Below are positions 1 through 8,092 of a stretch of 64,000 bases of DNA, one piece after another (the first letter of the stretch is position 1; every line of letters begins with the position of its first letter). A program made the translations under genes and the position numbers. The notes under the pieces are model-generated. The model made no database searches. It was not told the origin of the DNA and saw only the letters and a program-made list of their open reading frames with translations. Origin of the DNA: Ga0077560 sp046330395 (GTDB taxonomy: Bacteria; Actinomycetota; Thermoleophilia; Miltoncostaeales; Miltoncostaeaceae). The stretch lies in NCBI GenBank assembly GCA_046330395.1, contig JAXLSS010000005.1, forward strand, positions 81,111 to 145,110, written 5' to 3'.

Positions 1-2
1 CC

Positions 3-419
3 AGCGTGGCGCATGCCGTCGCCACGGGCGCGGGCCGGGCGGGCTCGGTGGGGCTGTGGCTGTCGCACGAGCCGGCACCGCACGAGTGCGGCTGGGCCGA
101 GGCGGAGAGCCGGCTGGCGCGGGCCGTGGTGGTGCCGGCAGCCCAGGGGTTCGAGGTGGTGCTGCACCGCGCGGCGCGCCTCCTGACCCCCGGCGGCGGG
201 CTGGTGGCGGTCACGACGGACCCGCCGGAGGCGATGTGGGAGGCGGCCCGCGCGGTGCGCCGGGCGGGCATCGACCTGGTGGTGGCGGTGGTGGGGCCGC
301 ACGCCGTGGGCGCGGCCGTGGCGCCGCCGGGCATCCCGGTGCTGCGGGCCGTCGACCGCGACGGCCTGCTGGTGGCCCTCACCCCCGAGGCGCGCAGCAG
401 GACGGCCGCCCGTGCGTGA
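3..419 (+). CDS. DUF58-family protein, C-terminal part (5' end outside window)
   Basis: The frame is open from the window edge to the stop at 417-419, so only about the last 138 residues are visible. The visible part looks like the tail of a DUF58 protein: a segment 'LARAVVVPAAQGFEVVLHR', a 'GGGLVAVTTDPPEAM' strand-turn, then alternating helices and strands ending 'RAVDRDGLLVAL'. DUF58 proteins usually sit with a MoxR ATPase and a membrane transglutaminase. That partner follows here with an 8-base overlap, which supports the call. Whether the start at position 6 (GTG) is internal cannot be judged without upstream sequence. Confidence 0.6.
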   Translation, partial: SVAHAVATGAGRAGSVGLWLSHEPAPHECGWAEAESRLARAVVVPAAQGFEVVLHRAARLLTPGGGLVAVTTDPPEAMWEAARAVRRAGIDLVVAVVGPHAVGAAVAPPGIPVLRAVDRDGLLVALTPEARSRTAARA

Positions 420-2748
420 CCGTGTGCTGGCCGCGGTGGCGGCCGGGGTGCTGCTGGTGATGCTCGTCGCCGGCTGGGCCGGGCTGTACGCCCAGCCGTC
501 CGTTTGGCGCCTGGTGGGGCTGGGGCTGGGGGCCGGCCTCCCCGTGGCGGTGGCGGCGTGGAGCCGCGGCCGGTGGTGGATCCCGGCCGTGGTGCTGGCG
601 GCCGTGGTGGTGTGCGCCACCGCCACGGGCCGGTCGGTGTTCCTGCTGCTGGTGGGCAGCCCCCACGAGTGGCGGGGCGTGGTGCGCACCCTGGCGGACG
701 GGCTCAGCGACACCTCGTCGGCCACGGTGCCCGCGGTGGCCCCGCAGAACGCCGCGTTCATCTCGGTGCTGGATGTGGGGTTCGCCGCGCTGGCGGCGGG
801 CGTGGGCTGGGAGACGCTGATGCGCCGCCGGCCGGTGGCCGCCGGCCTGCTGGTGTGCCTGGCCCTGGCATACCGCTGGACCGTGCTGGCGCCGGCGCAC
901 CCGGTGCGCACCGGCGCCCTCACGCTGGGCGGAGTGCTCATCGCCATCGTGCTGGCCGGGGGGCAGGTGCTGCGTCCCGGGCGCGCCGCGAGGGGCGTCA
1001 CGGCTGCGGTGCTCACCGCGGTGCTCGCGGGGCTGTGGGCGCCCGCCGTGGTGGCGCAGAACGACGGCTGGTGGGACTGGCGGGGCTGGTCGCTGGGGGG
1101 CGGCCCGCGCACCTCAGAGAGCCTCGACCTGCGCCAGGACTACGCGCCGCTGAGCTGGCCGGGCGACCCGAAGGTGGTGATGCGGGTGCAGTCCAGCCGC
1201 CGCCTGCCGCTGCGGGCGGCCGTGCTGTCGGAGTTCGACGGCCTGTCGTTCCGGGTGTCCCAGGCGCAGGCCGGTCAGGCGCTGGCGATCGAGGCGCAGG
1301 GCGTCGTCTCGGTACGGCCCGCGCCGGACGTCCGGGAGGTCACGGTGCAGCGCATCACCTTCGCGGGATTCCACAGCGCCATGGTGCTGACGGGCGGCAC
1401 GCCCGCCGCCCTGGCCGGTCCGTTCACCGGCCGCGCCGAGCTGCTGGAGGGGGACACCGTGCAGGTGGACCCGCCCCTGGGCCCGGGCACCAGCTACACG
1501 GCCACGGTCACGCTCAACGATCCGACCCCCCAGGACCTTGTGGGCGGCATCCGGTACCGCGGGGGTGAGGTGGCCGCCCAGCACGCCATGCCGGTGCTGC
1601 AGCCCGACACCGGTGGACTGCCGGTGCGGATCACGCTGTGGGACAACGGCCCGGGCAGTGCGGACGCCGCCTCGCTGGGGTCGTACGCGGCGGTGCGCCG
1701 GCTGGCCCTGCGCGTGGCCGGCAACGCCCGCTCCCCGTACGTGGCCGCCAACCGGATCGAGGCGTACCTGCGGGACGAGACGCGATTCACCTACAGCGAG
1801 GACCCGCCCCAGGACGACGCCTCGCTGCCGCCGCTGGTGGACTTCCTGATCAACACCCACGAGGGCTTCTGCCAGCACTTCGCCGGGGCCATGGCGGTGA
1901 TGCTGCGCACCCTGGGCATCCCGGCGCGCGTGGCGGTGGGGTACACCGAGGGGCACCTGGACCCCACCACGCGCACCTACACCGTGCTGGACCGCGACGC
2001 CCACTCCTGGGTGGAGGCCGAGATGCCCGGCGCCGGATGGGTGGACTTCGACCCCACCCCGGGCCGGTCCGCCCCCGATCAGGCATCGGTGTCCAACGGC
2101 AACTACCACGCCCCCGCGTCGGCCGCCGCCCGCCCCGAGACGAAGGTCACGCCCAAGCCCGTCAAGCCCGTCATCGTCCCGCCCACGCTGGCGCCGAAGC
2201 CCGTCCCCCCGGCGGCCACGCCGCGGGCCTCGGGCGGCGCGGAGACGCCGGTGTGGGTGTGGCTGGCGGTGGCCCTGGGCGTGGTGGGCGTGGCGCTGAC
2301 CGGCCCCGGGGTGGCGGCCGCGGTGGCGCGGTCACGCGCCCAGCGCACCGGCGATGCGCGGGCCCGGGTGCTGGCGGCGGTGCGGTGGATGGAGCAGCGG
2401 CTGGCCCGGCTGGGCGTGGCGCCGCCCCAGGAGGCCGACGGGCCCATGCGCACCGCGTGGCTGTCGGAGCACGCCGGCCTGCGCGCCGGGACCATCTACC
2501 GGCTGGCGGCGGCGGCACGGTTCGCGCCCGAGACCCCCACCCAGGCCCAGGCCACCCAGGCCTGGCGGGAGGCGCGCGCGCAGGTGCGGGCCGCCACGCG
2601 CGGCGCCGCGCCCGCGCCGCATCACGGCCTACCTGCTGCTGCCCGGCCGCGGCGCGCCTCGCTGGCGCACCGAGCCCGCCGGCACCCCCGTGCGGCGCTG
2701 AGGTCCGCGGGCGCTACGGCCCGGCGGGGCCGTCCAGCACGATGGTGA
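412..2748 (+). CDS. Membrane transglutaminase-like protein (TgpA/DUF3488 type)
   Basis: GTG start at 412, overlapping the previous stop. The first 200 or so residues hold about six hydrophobic segments (DUF3488-like). A long extracytoplasmic region follows, with a transglutaminase core around residues 475-550: a catalytic Cys in 'GFCQHFAGAM', a His in 'DAHSWVE' and an Asp in 'WVDFDPTPG'. Then come a Pro/Lys-rich linker, one more membrane segment (about residues 615-635) and a cytoplasmic tail. The family is thought to act as a cysteine protease or crosslinking enzyme at the membrane, co-occurring with MoxR and DUF58. The last 45 or so residues are a low-complexity Arg/Ala run that overlaps the convergent dtd gene. 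A one-base shift near 2610-2625 would instead end the protein at 2701 with 'ITAYLLLPGRGAPRW', so the native 3' end may be there. Confidence 0.8.
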   Translation: MRDRVLAAVAAGVLLVMLVAGWAGLYAQPSVWRLVGLGLGAGLPVAVAAWSRGRWWIPAVVLAAVVVCATATGRSVFLLLVGSPHEWRGVVRTLADGLSDTSSATVPAVAPQNAAFISVLDVGFAALAAGVGWETLMRRRPVAAGLLVCLALAYRWTVLAPAHPVRTGALTLGGVLIAIVLAGGQVLRPGRAARGVTAAVLTAVLAGLWAPAVVAQNDGWWDWRGWSLGGGPRTSESLDLRQDYAPLSWPGDPKVVMRVQSSRRLPLRAAVLSEFDGLSFRVSQAQAGQALAIEAQGVVSVRPAPDVREVTVQRITFAGFHSAMVLTGGTPAALAGPFTGRAELLEGDTVQVDPPLGPGTSYTATVTLNDPTPQDLVGGIRYRGGEVAAQHAMPVLQPDTGGLPVRITLWDNGPGSADAASLGSYAAVRRLALRVAGNARSPYVAANRIEAYLRDETRFTYSEDPPQDDASLPPLVDFLINTHEGFCQHFAGAMAVMLRTLGIPARVAVGYTEGHLDPTTRTYTVLDRDAHSWVEAEMPGAGWVDFDPTPGRSAPDQASVSNGNYHAPASAAARPETKVTPKPVKPVIVPPTLAPKPVPPAATPRASGGAETPVWVWLAVALGVVGVALTGPGVAAAVARSRAQRTGDARARVLAAVRWMEQRLARLGVAPPQEADGPMRTAWLSEHAGLRAGTIYRLAAAARFAPETPTQAQATQAWREARAQVRAATRGAAPAPHHGLPAAARPRRASLAHRARRHPRAALRSAGATARRGRPARW

Positions 2749-3163
2749 CCGGGCCGTCGTTGCACAGGCGCACCCGCATGTGGGCCCCGAACACCCCCCG
2801 CTGCACCGGCACGCCACGGGCCTCCAGCGCCGTGGCGTAGGCCTCCACCAGCGGCTCGGCCACCTCTCCGGGCGCCGCCCCCGACCACGACGGCCGGTTG
2901 CCCCGGCGGGTGTCGGCCAGCAGGGTGAACTGGCTCACGCACAGCACGGCCCCGCCCACGTCGGTCACCGAGGCGTCGAAGGGCCGGTCGCCGCGGGCGA
3001 AGATGCGCAGCGTGGCCGTCTTGTCGGCCAGGCGCCGCGCGTCATCGGGCGTGTCGTCCGCCGCCACGCCCACCAGTGCGAGAAGGCCCAGGTCCACGGC
3101 TCCCACCACCCGGCCGTCCACCTCCACCGACGCCCCGTCCACGCGCTGCAACACCACCCGCAC
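2714..3163 (-). CDS. dtd: D-aminoacyl-tRNA deacylase
   Basis: Hydrolyses D-amino acids (and glycine) mischarged on tRNA, as a cytoplasmic homodimer. The 149-residue length is normal for the family. The GTG start gives 'VRVVLQRVDGASVEVDG', the standard N-terminus. Both active-site motifs are present: 'CVSQFTLLADTRRGNRPSW' in the middle, with the SQ(F)TL signature, and 'NDGPVTIVLD' near the C-terminus, with the NxGPxT signature. It converges on the transglutaminase gene and is divergent from the YbjN-like gene at 3248. No clear Shine-Dalgarno (SD) sequence precedes the start. Confidence 0.93.
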   Translation of the reverse strand: MRVVLQRVDGASVEVDGRVVGAVDLGLLALVGVAADDTPDDARRLADKTATLRIFARGDRPFDASVTDVGGAVLCVSQFTLLADTRRGNRPSWSGAAPGEVAEPLVEAYATALEARGVPVQRGVFGAHMRVRLCNDGPVTIVLDGPAGP

Positions 3164-3234
3164 GGCGCGATCAGCCGGTGGGCCGGGCGGGGGCCACGGC
3201 CGCGGGGTGGGGGTGTGGGAACGCCATGCGCGGG

Positions 3235-3240
3235 CATACT
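3235..3240 (+). promoter_or_regulatory. -10 box CATACT, leaderless start of YbjN-like gene
   Basis: CATACT is followed by seven bases (TCCCGGG) and then the ATG at 3248. There is no purine-rich SD. This spacing puts the expected transcription start on the start codon. Confidence 0.5.
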
Positions 3241-3247
3241 TCCCGGG

Positions 3248-3679
3248 ATGCCGTCCGCCCGCAAGCCGCACACCCCACCGGACGCGCCGACGGTGGACAT
3301 CGGGAACGCCCTGCGGGACCTGGGGCTGACGGTGACCGTGGCCGGTCCCCGGGAATGGCACGTTGCGCTGCCATCGGAGGCCCGTCGCAGCTTCGGGGTC
3401 GTGGTGCGCCACGCCGAGCGCACGGTGCGGCTGGTGGCGTTCTTCATGCGCACACCGGACCGCAACCGCGAGGAGGTGTTCCGGTCGCTGCTGCGCCGCA
3501 ACCTCGACCAGGCCCACTGGCGGTTCGCCGTGGACGACCACGGCGACGTCTACCTGCTGGCGGCCACCGAGGTGGAGGGCCTGGACGCCGCGCGACTGGA
3601 CGCGCTCCTGGGACAGCTCATCGTGATCGGCGACGCGGCCTACGACACCGTGATGCGACTGGGCTTCGAGGTCGCCTAG
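3248..3679 (+). CDS. YbjN-domain protein
   Basis: A 143-residue soluble protein of the YbjN/type III secretion chaperone-like fold common in Actinobacteria. Typical features are a 'WHVALPSEARRSFGVVV' strand pair, 'FFMRTPDRNREEVFRSLLRRNLD' in the centre, 'DDHGDVYLLAATEVEGLDAARLDALLGQL' and a closing 'DTVMRLGF' helix. Family members are described only loosely as chaperone-like or sensory regulators, so no reaction is assigned. ATG 3248 is chosen because a -10 box lies seven bases upstream. Its stop overlaps the stop of the convergent TPR gene (CTAG). Confidence 0.75.
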   Translation: MPSARKPHTPPDAPTVDIGNALRDLGLTVTVAGPREWHVALPSEARRSFGVVVRHAERTVRLVAFFMRTPDRNREEVFRSLLRRNLDQAHWRFAVDDHGDVYLLAATEVEGLDAARLDALLGQLIVIGDAAYDTVMRLGFEVA

Positions 3680-4002
3680 TCCGACGGGCCGCCGAACAGC
3701 CGGGCCAGCCGGTAGTGACGCCGGGCCATCATGCGGTCGCCCATGCGGTCGCAGCTGCGGCCCAGGCCGAAATGGGCGTAGCCGTCGGTGGGGTGCAGAT
3801 CGACGGCCACCTGGAACTCCTCGCGGGCGCGGGCATAGGCCCGGCAGGCCAGGTACGCACGACCCAACCCCTCCCGAATCGACGCCTTCCGGGGTTCCAG
3901 CCGCTTGGCCGCCTCGAATGCGACCGCCGCCTGGTGGTACTCGCGCATTCTCAGCAGATCGTGTCCGCGGGTGTACGCGGCGTAGGCGTCCTCGTCGCTC
4001 AT
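3676..4002 (-). CDS. Small TPR-repeat protein
   Basis: A 108-residue protein made almost entirely of tetratricopeptide-like helix pairs: 'AYAAYTRGHDLLRMREYHQAAVAFEAAKRLEPRKAS', then 'GLGRAYLACRAYARAREEFQVAVDLHPTD', then 'FGLGRSCDRMGDRMMARRHYRLA'. That is three repeats with the usual Ala/Gly/Pro positions. It probably works as a protein-interaction scaffold; the partner is unknown. ATG 4002 follows a TACCCT box by six bases, so a leaderless transcript is likely. Convergent with the YbjN-like gene, and its promoter backs onto the transporter gene. Confidence 0.75.
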   Translation of the reverse strand: MSDEDAYAAYTRGHDLLRMREYHQAAVAFEAAKRLEPRKASIREGLGRAYLACRAYARAREEFQVAVDLHPTDGYAHFGLGRSCDRMGDRMMARRHYRLARLFGGPSD

Positions 4003-4008
4003 GACCAC

Positions 4009-4014
4009 AGGGTA
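4009..4014 (-). promoter_or_regulatory. -10 box TACCCT for the TPR gene
   Basis: On the minus strand TACCCT is followed by GTGGTC and the ATG at 4002. Spacing is six bases with no SD. Confidence 0.45.
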
Positions 4015-4081
4015 GACCGCCGACCCGTCTGACACATGCCATCCGGATCTCCGCCGGAACATGCGAGATTGGACGCCGCGT

Positions 4082-5656
4082 ATGGCCGACGTGCTGGCAC
4101 ACAACCCGTTGCTCCTGCTGTTCGTGTGCCTCGCCGTGGGCAGCGCGGCGGGGGCGGTGCGCACCCGCGGCTTCGCGCTGGGGCCGGCGGCCGTGCTGTT
4201 CACGGCCCTCGGCCTGTCGGCCTGGGACGGGCGGCTGGCCCTGCCCCAGATCGTGGGTTCCCTCGGGCTGGCGCTGTTCGCCTACTGCGTGGGCATCGCC
4301 AGCGGGCCGTCCTTCTTCGGGGCGCTGCGGCACAACCTGCCGGCGGTGGTGGCCGTGGTGGGGGTGCTGGGCGGGTGCGCGGTGGTGACCCGCGTGGTGG
4401 GCGGTCTGCTGGACCTGCCCGGGGACGTGATCGCCGGGGTGTACGCCGGCGGGCTCACCAACACGCCGGCCCTGGCCGCCGCCACCGAGAAGGCGCACGG
4501 CGCCGCCGGACCCACGGTGGGGTACTCGGTGACCTACCTCGGCGGCGTGCTGGTGATGCTGGCGGTGGCCGCATGGGCCCTGTCGCGGCGGGCGCCCGCC
4601 GAGGACGACGCCACCGACCCGCACCAGAAGCTGGTGGTGCGCACCCTGCAGGTCACCAGCGACGACCTTCCGGCCCTGGGCGAGATGGCCTACGACACCG
4701 AGCACCCGGTGGTGTTCACGCGGGTCAAGCACGGCGACGACCTGGCCGTCGCGCACGACTCGGACCACCTGCACCCCGGCGACCTGGTGGCCGCGGTGGG
4801 ACGCGAGGAGGACGTGCTCGCCGTCACCGAACGCATCGGACGCCAGGCCGACGAGCCCCTCACCCTGGATCGCCGCCAGCTGGACATGCGGCGTGTGGCC
4901 CTCTCCAACCGCAGGCTGTCCGGGCGCACCATCGCCGAGCTCGGCCTCAACGACTTCCAGGCCCGCGCCACCCGCGTGCGGCGCGGCGACGTGGACCTGA
5001 TGGCCCGCCCCGACATGCGTGTGCACCAGGGGGACCGCATCCGCGTGATCGCGCCGCGGAACCGCATGGCCGAGCTGTCGCGCCACCTGGGCGACAGCGA
5101 GCGCGGCCCCGGGGACCTCAACCCCGTGGGGCTGTCGGTGGGCCTGGCCGCCGGCCTGGCCCTCGGCACGGTGCCCATCCCCGTGCCCGGCGCCGGCACG
5201 CTGACGCTGGGCGTGGCGGCGGGGCCGCTGCTGGTGGGACTGCTCCTGGGACGCATGGCCCGCACCGGTCCGGTGGTGTGGTCGCTGCCCTACACGGCCT
5301 CCCACCTGATGCAGAACCTGGGCATCCTGATCTTCCTGGCGGCGGCCGGCTCACGGGCCGGCGGTGACCTGGTGCACGCCCTGCACGGCGGTGCCGCCCT
5401 GCGTATCGCCCTCACCGGGCTGCTCCTCACGGCGCTGTTCGCCGCCAGCCTGGTGCTGATCGCCAGGGCGTTCGGGCTGGGCGGACCGCGCCTGGCCGGC
5501 CTGGTGGCCGGCGCGCAGACCCAGCCGGCGGTGCTGGCCTTCGCGCAGGAGCGCACGGGGGGCGACCAGCGGGTGGCGCTGGGGTACGCCCTGGTGTTCC
5601 CTGCGGCCATGATCACCAAGATCCTCGCCGCCACGCTGCTGGCCGGAATGGGGTAG
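4082..5656 (+). CDS. Aspartate:alanine exchanger (AAE/YidE-type) family transporter
   Basis: About 524 residues with the family layout. Five N-terminal membrane helices begin 'NPLLLLFVCLAVGSAAG' and include the signature 'GVYAGGLTNTPALAAA'. Two cytoplasmic RCK_C/TrkA_C domains follow (about residues 185-345, each with 'GDxxxxxG/A' turns such as 'HPGDLVAAVG' and 'HQGDRIRVIA'). A second helical half has the mirrored signature 'GLVAGAQTQPAVLAFA'. The family exchanges amino or dicarboxylic acids or is of unknown substrate, so the substrate here is not assigned. ATG 4082 is preferred over an in-frame ATG at 4061 because it starts just before the first helix. Neither has a good SD. Confidence 0.82.
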   Translation: MADVLAHNPLLLLFVCLAVGSAAGAVRTRGFALGPAAVLFTALGLSAWDGRLALPQIVGSLGLALFAYCVGIASGPSFFGALRHNLPAVVAVVGVLGGCAVVTRVVGGLLDLPGDVIAGVYAGGLTNTPALAAATEKAHGAAGPTVGYSVTYLGGVLVMLAVAAWALSRRAPAEDDATDPHQKLVVRTLQVTSDDLPALGEMAYDTEHPVVFTRVKHGDDLAVAHDSDHLHPGDLVAAVGREEDVLAVTERIGRQADEPLTLDRRQLDMRRVALSNRRLSGRTIAELGLNDFQARATRVRRGDVDLMARPDMRVHQGDRIRVIAPRNRMAELSRHLGDSERGPGDLNPVGLSVGLAAGLALGTVPIPVPGAGTLTLGVAAGPLLVGLLLGRMARTGPVVWSLPYTASHLMQNLGILIFLAAAGSRAGGDLVHALHGGAALRIALTGLLLTALFAASLVLIARAFGLGGPRLAGLVAGAQTQPAVLAFAQERTGGDQRVALGYALVFPAAMITKILAATLLAGMG

Positions 5657-5754
5657 CCCCGGAGGGCTCCGCCGGGCGCGGGCGGAGGGCCCGAACAGCG
5701 GTATGAGCGGGTGCTATCGTTGTCCCGAGAAGGTGAAGTCGTTGGGACGTCGGG

Positions 5755-5779
5755 AGAGTGGGCTGGTGCCCACTCTTTT
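5755..5779 (+). terminator. Terminator-like hairpin in the rimP leader
   Basis: GAGTGGGC (5756-5763), loop TGGT, GCCCACTC (5768-5775), then TTTTC. The stem extends by A5755-T5776. It lies about 40 bases before the rimP start, inside the presumed leader. That position suggests an attenuator for the rimP-nusA-infB operon rather than the end of the transporter gene. Confidence 0.6.
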
Positions 5780-5816
5780 CGTTTCGGCGAAGGGAACCGA
5801 TCGGGAAAGGGCGGTG

Positions 5817-6272
5817 ATGGCAGAGGACGTGCGCGAAGCGCTCGAGCGCGAGGTCGAGGCGTGCCTGTCCACCGCCATGCCGCAGGTCGACCTGCTGGAG
5901 CTCACCGTGATCGGCTCCGCGGGCGACCCCGCCATCCGCGCGGTGGTGGACCATCCCGACGGCGTCGACCACGAGGTGTGCGAGCGGGTCACCCGCGCCC
6001 TGCAGGCCGTCGGCCTGGGCGATCGCTACGGCATCGAGGTGTGGTCACCCGGTCCCGAACCCCCGCTGCGCACCCCGGAGCACTACCGCAGGGCCATCGG
6101 TCACCGCGTGTCCCTGCGCGTGGCCGACGACCGGCACACCCGCACCCGCGAGGGGCTGCTGTCGGTGGTCACCGCGGACGGCGTCGGCATCACCACGGCC
6201 ACCGGAGTGGTAGACATCCCGTTCGGCGCGATCAGGCGGGGTCGTGACCTGGATGGGGGCGAACGTTGGTAG
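5817..6272 (+). CDS. rimP: Ribosome maturation factor RimP
   Basis: Binds the 30S subunit during assembly, helping ribosomal protein S12 insertion. About 151 residues from ATG 5817 (a GTG lies directly before it), with the GGGAAAGG stretch at 5803-5810 as SD. The N-terminal domain has 'LLELTVIGSAGDPAIRAVVDHPDGVDHEVCERVTRAL' and 'DRYGIEVWSPGPEPPLRTPEHYRRAIGHRV'. The latter matches the family's 'Y.LEVSSPG..RPL....HF.R..G' signature, with Ile and Trp variants. A short C-terminal SH3-like domain follows. It heads the conserved rimP-nusA-ylxR-infB run. Confidence 0.92.
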   Translation: MAEDVREALEREVEACLSTAMPQVDLLELTVIGSAGDPAIRAVVDHPDGVDHEVCERVTRALQAVGLGDRYGIEVWSPGPEPPLRTPEHYRRAIGHRVSLRVADDRHTRTREGLLSVVTADGVGITTATGVVDIPFGAIRRGRDLDGGERW

Positions 6273-6330
6273 GCACCCTCATCGCGCCGGCGTGGGCCGG
6301 CACGTGGGCCTCCGATACGAGGAGCTGCAG

Positions 6331-7794
6331 TTGAACCGCGAAATCATCGAGGCGATCAAGCAGATCGAGCGCGAGAAGGGGATCGATTCCGAGACCCTGC
6401 TCATCGCGCTCGAGGATGCCCTGCTTGCCGCGTACAAGAAGACCCCCGGCGCATCCGAGCACGCCCGCGTGGAGATCGACCGCGACAGCGGCGCCATGCG
6501 CGTGTTCCAGCTGCTCATCGAGGAGGGCGACGAGGTGCGCGCCCTGCCTCAGCCGGAGTTCGTGATCCCGGAGGGCGTGGACCCGGCCGACGTGGAGCCG
6601 CCCGAGCCCGAGATCGACTGGGACGCCTACGCCGACGAGGAGATCGAGGTCATCGACGTGACCTCCGACAACTTCTTCGGCCGCATCGCCGCCCAGACGG
6701 CCAAGCAGGTCATCCTGCAGCGCATCCGCGAGGCCGAGCGGGAGATGATGTACGACGAGTACGTTGACCGCGTCGGTGACGTGGTCACGGGCATCGTGCA
6801 GCAGTCCGACCACCGCTACACGCTGGTGGACCTGGGGCGCGTGGAGGCGCTGCTGCCCGAGAGCGAGCAGGTGCAGGGCGAGCGCTATGACCACGGGTCG
6901 CGCGTCAAGGCCGTCATCACCGAGGTGCGCAGCTCCGCCAAGGGCCCCCAGGTGATCGTGTCCCGCCGGGCCGACCAGCTGGTGAAGGAGCTGTTCAAGC
7001 TCGAGGTGCCCGAGATGGCCGACGGGCTGGTGGAGATCCGGAACGTGGCCCGCGAGGCGGGCTGGCGGTCGAAGATCGCGGTGGTGTCACACGTGCAGGG
7101 CGTCGACCCGGTGGGGGCCTGCGTCGGCCCGCGCGGTTCCCGCGTGCGCATGGTGGTGAGCGAGCTGCGCGGCGAGAAGATCGACATCATCCCGTTCAAC
7201 GACGAGCCGGCGCGCTACATCGCGAAGGCCCTGTCACCGGCCCGCGTGCGCGAGGTGCTGGTGGACGACGAGAACCGTCAGGCCACGGTCATCGTCCCCG
7301 ACGACCAGCTGTCGCTGGCCATCGGCCGCGAGGGCATGAACGCCAAGCTGGCCGCCCGCCTCACCGGGTGGCGCATCGACATCAAGAACGAGTCCACGTT
7401 CGCCACCGAATCGGACGACGGGTTCGAGGAGGACTCGGTGGGCGGCCTGGCACGGTGCGTGGCGGTGCTGCGCAACGGGCGCCGGTGCCCCAACGCCGCG
7501 GAGGCCGGGACCCGGTTCTGCGCCATCCCCGGCCACGTCAAGCTGGCGCAGCTGGAGCAGGGCATGGGCCGTGCCATGACGGCGGAGGAGGTGCAGGAGG
7601 CGGTCACCCCGAAGGGCTTCACGCGGCTGTCCGACCTCGTGGCCTCCGGCCAGGTGCCGCCCCCGCCCGAGCCCGCCGCCCCGGCGGCCGGGGAGGCCCC
7701 CGCGGAGGCGGAGCCCGCGGTGGAGTCCTCGGAGCCGGTGGCCCAGGCCCAGGCCCCGGCGCTGGCCGACCCGGCCCCGAACGGGGAGGGATAG
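6331..7794 (+). CDS. nusA: Transcription factor NusA with extra Cys/His knuckle
   Basis: Binds RNA polymerase and nascent RNA, controlling pausing, termination and antitermination. TTG start at 6331 with SD ACGAGGAG about eight bases upstream gives 'LNREIIEAIKQIEREKGI', the standard NusA N-terminus. The order is the N-terminal RNAP-binding domain, an S1 domain ('GDVVTGIVQQSDHRYTLVDLG'), KH1 ('GVDPVGACVGPRGSRVRMVV') and KH2 ('LAIGREGMNAKLAARLTGWRIDI'). After KH2 comes an unusual segment with Cys, Cys, Cys and His at about residues 376-402 (7456-7536), 'RCxxxxRNGRRCPN...GTRFCxxxGH', resembling a small zinc knuckle. The tail is Pro/Ala/Glu-rich. Confidence 0.96.
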   Translation: MNREIIEAIKQIEREKGIDSETLLIALEDALLAAYKKTPGASEHARVEIDRDSGAMRVFQLLIEEGDEVRALPQPEFVIPEGVDPADVEPPEPEIDWDAYADEEIEVIDVTSDNFFGRIAAQTAKQVILQRIREAEREMMYDEYVDRVGDVVTGIVQQSDHRYTLVDLGRVEALLPESEQVQGERYDHGSRVKAVITEVRSSAKGPQVIVSRRADQLVKELFKLEVPEMADGLVEIRNVAREAGWRSKIAVVSHVQGVDPVGACVGPRGSRVRMVVSELRGEKIDIIPFNDEPARYIAKALSPARVREVLVDDENRQATVIVPDDQLSLAIGREGMNAKLAARLTGWRIDIKNESTFATESDDGFEEDSVGGLARCVAVLRNGRRCPNAAEAGTRFCAIPGHVKLAQLEQGMGRAMTAEEVQEAVTPKGFTRLSDLVASGQVPPPPEPAAPAAGEAPAEAEPAVESSEPVAQAQAPALADPAPNGEG

Positions 7795-7820
7795 CCACGG
7801 CCACCGCCACCCACATCCCG

Positions 7821-8075
7821 GTGCGGCGCTGCGTGGGATGCATGCGCCGCGCACCCAAGGCCGAGCTGGTGCGTTTCGTCGCGGTGTGCGACGAGGGCGC
7901 CATGCGGCTGCGGCGGGATGTGAGCGGACGGATGACCGGCCGGGGGGCGTATGTGTGCCCCGGCGAGGAGTGCTTTTCACGGGCCGTCGCCCGGCGCGCC
8001 TTCGGGCGGGCCCTCAGGGTGCGCGGCGAGGAACTGAAGGTCGAGACGGAGCGCGTCGCCCACCCGGCGGCGTAG
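7821..8075 (+). CDS. ylxR: YlxR/RnpM-family RNA-binding protein
   Basis: About 84 residues. The family binds RNA and in some species modulates RNase P; it is nearly always encoded between nusA and infB, as here. The signature is intact: 'RRCVGCMRRAPKAELVRFV' followed by 'GRMTGRGAYVCPGEECFSRAVARRAFGRAL'. The start is uncertain. GTG 7821 opens directly before the RRCVGC motif but lacks an SD at normal distance. The SD-like GGGGAGGG at 7783-7790 would fit a non-standard codon overlapping the nusA stop. Confidence 0.85.
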   Translation: MRRCVGCMRRAPKAELVRFVAVCDEGAMRLRRDVSGRMTGRGAYVCPGEECFSRAVARRAFGRALRVRGEELKVETERVAHPAA

Positions 8076-8092
8076 GCTTCCGAAGGAGAACG

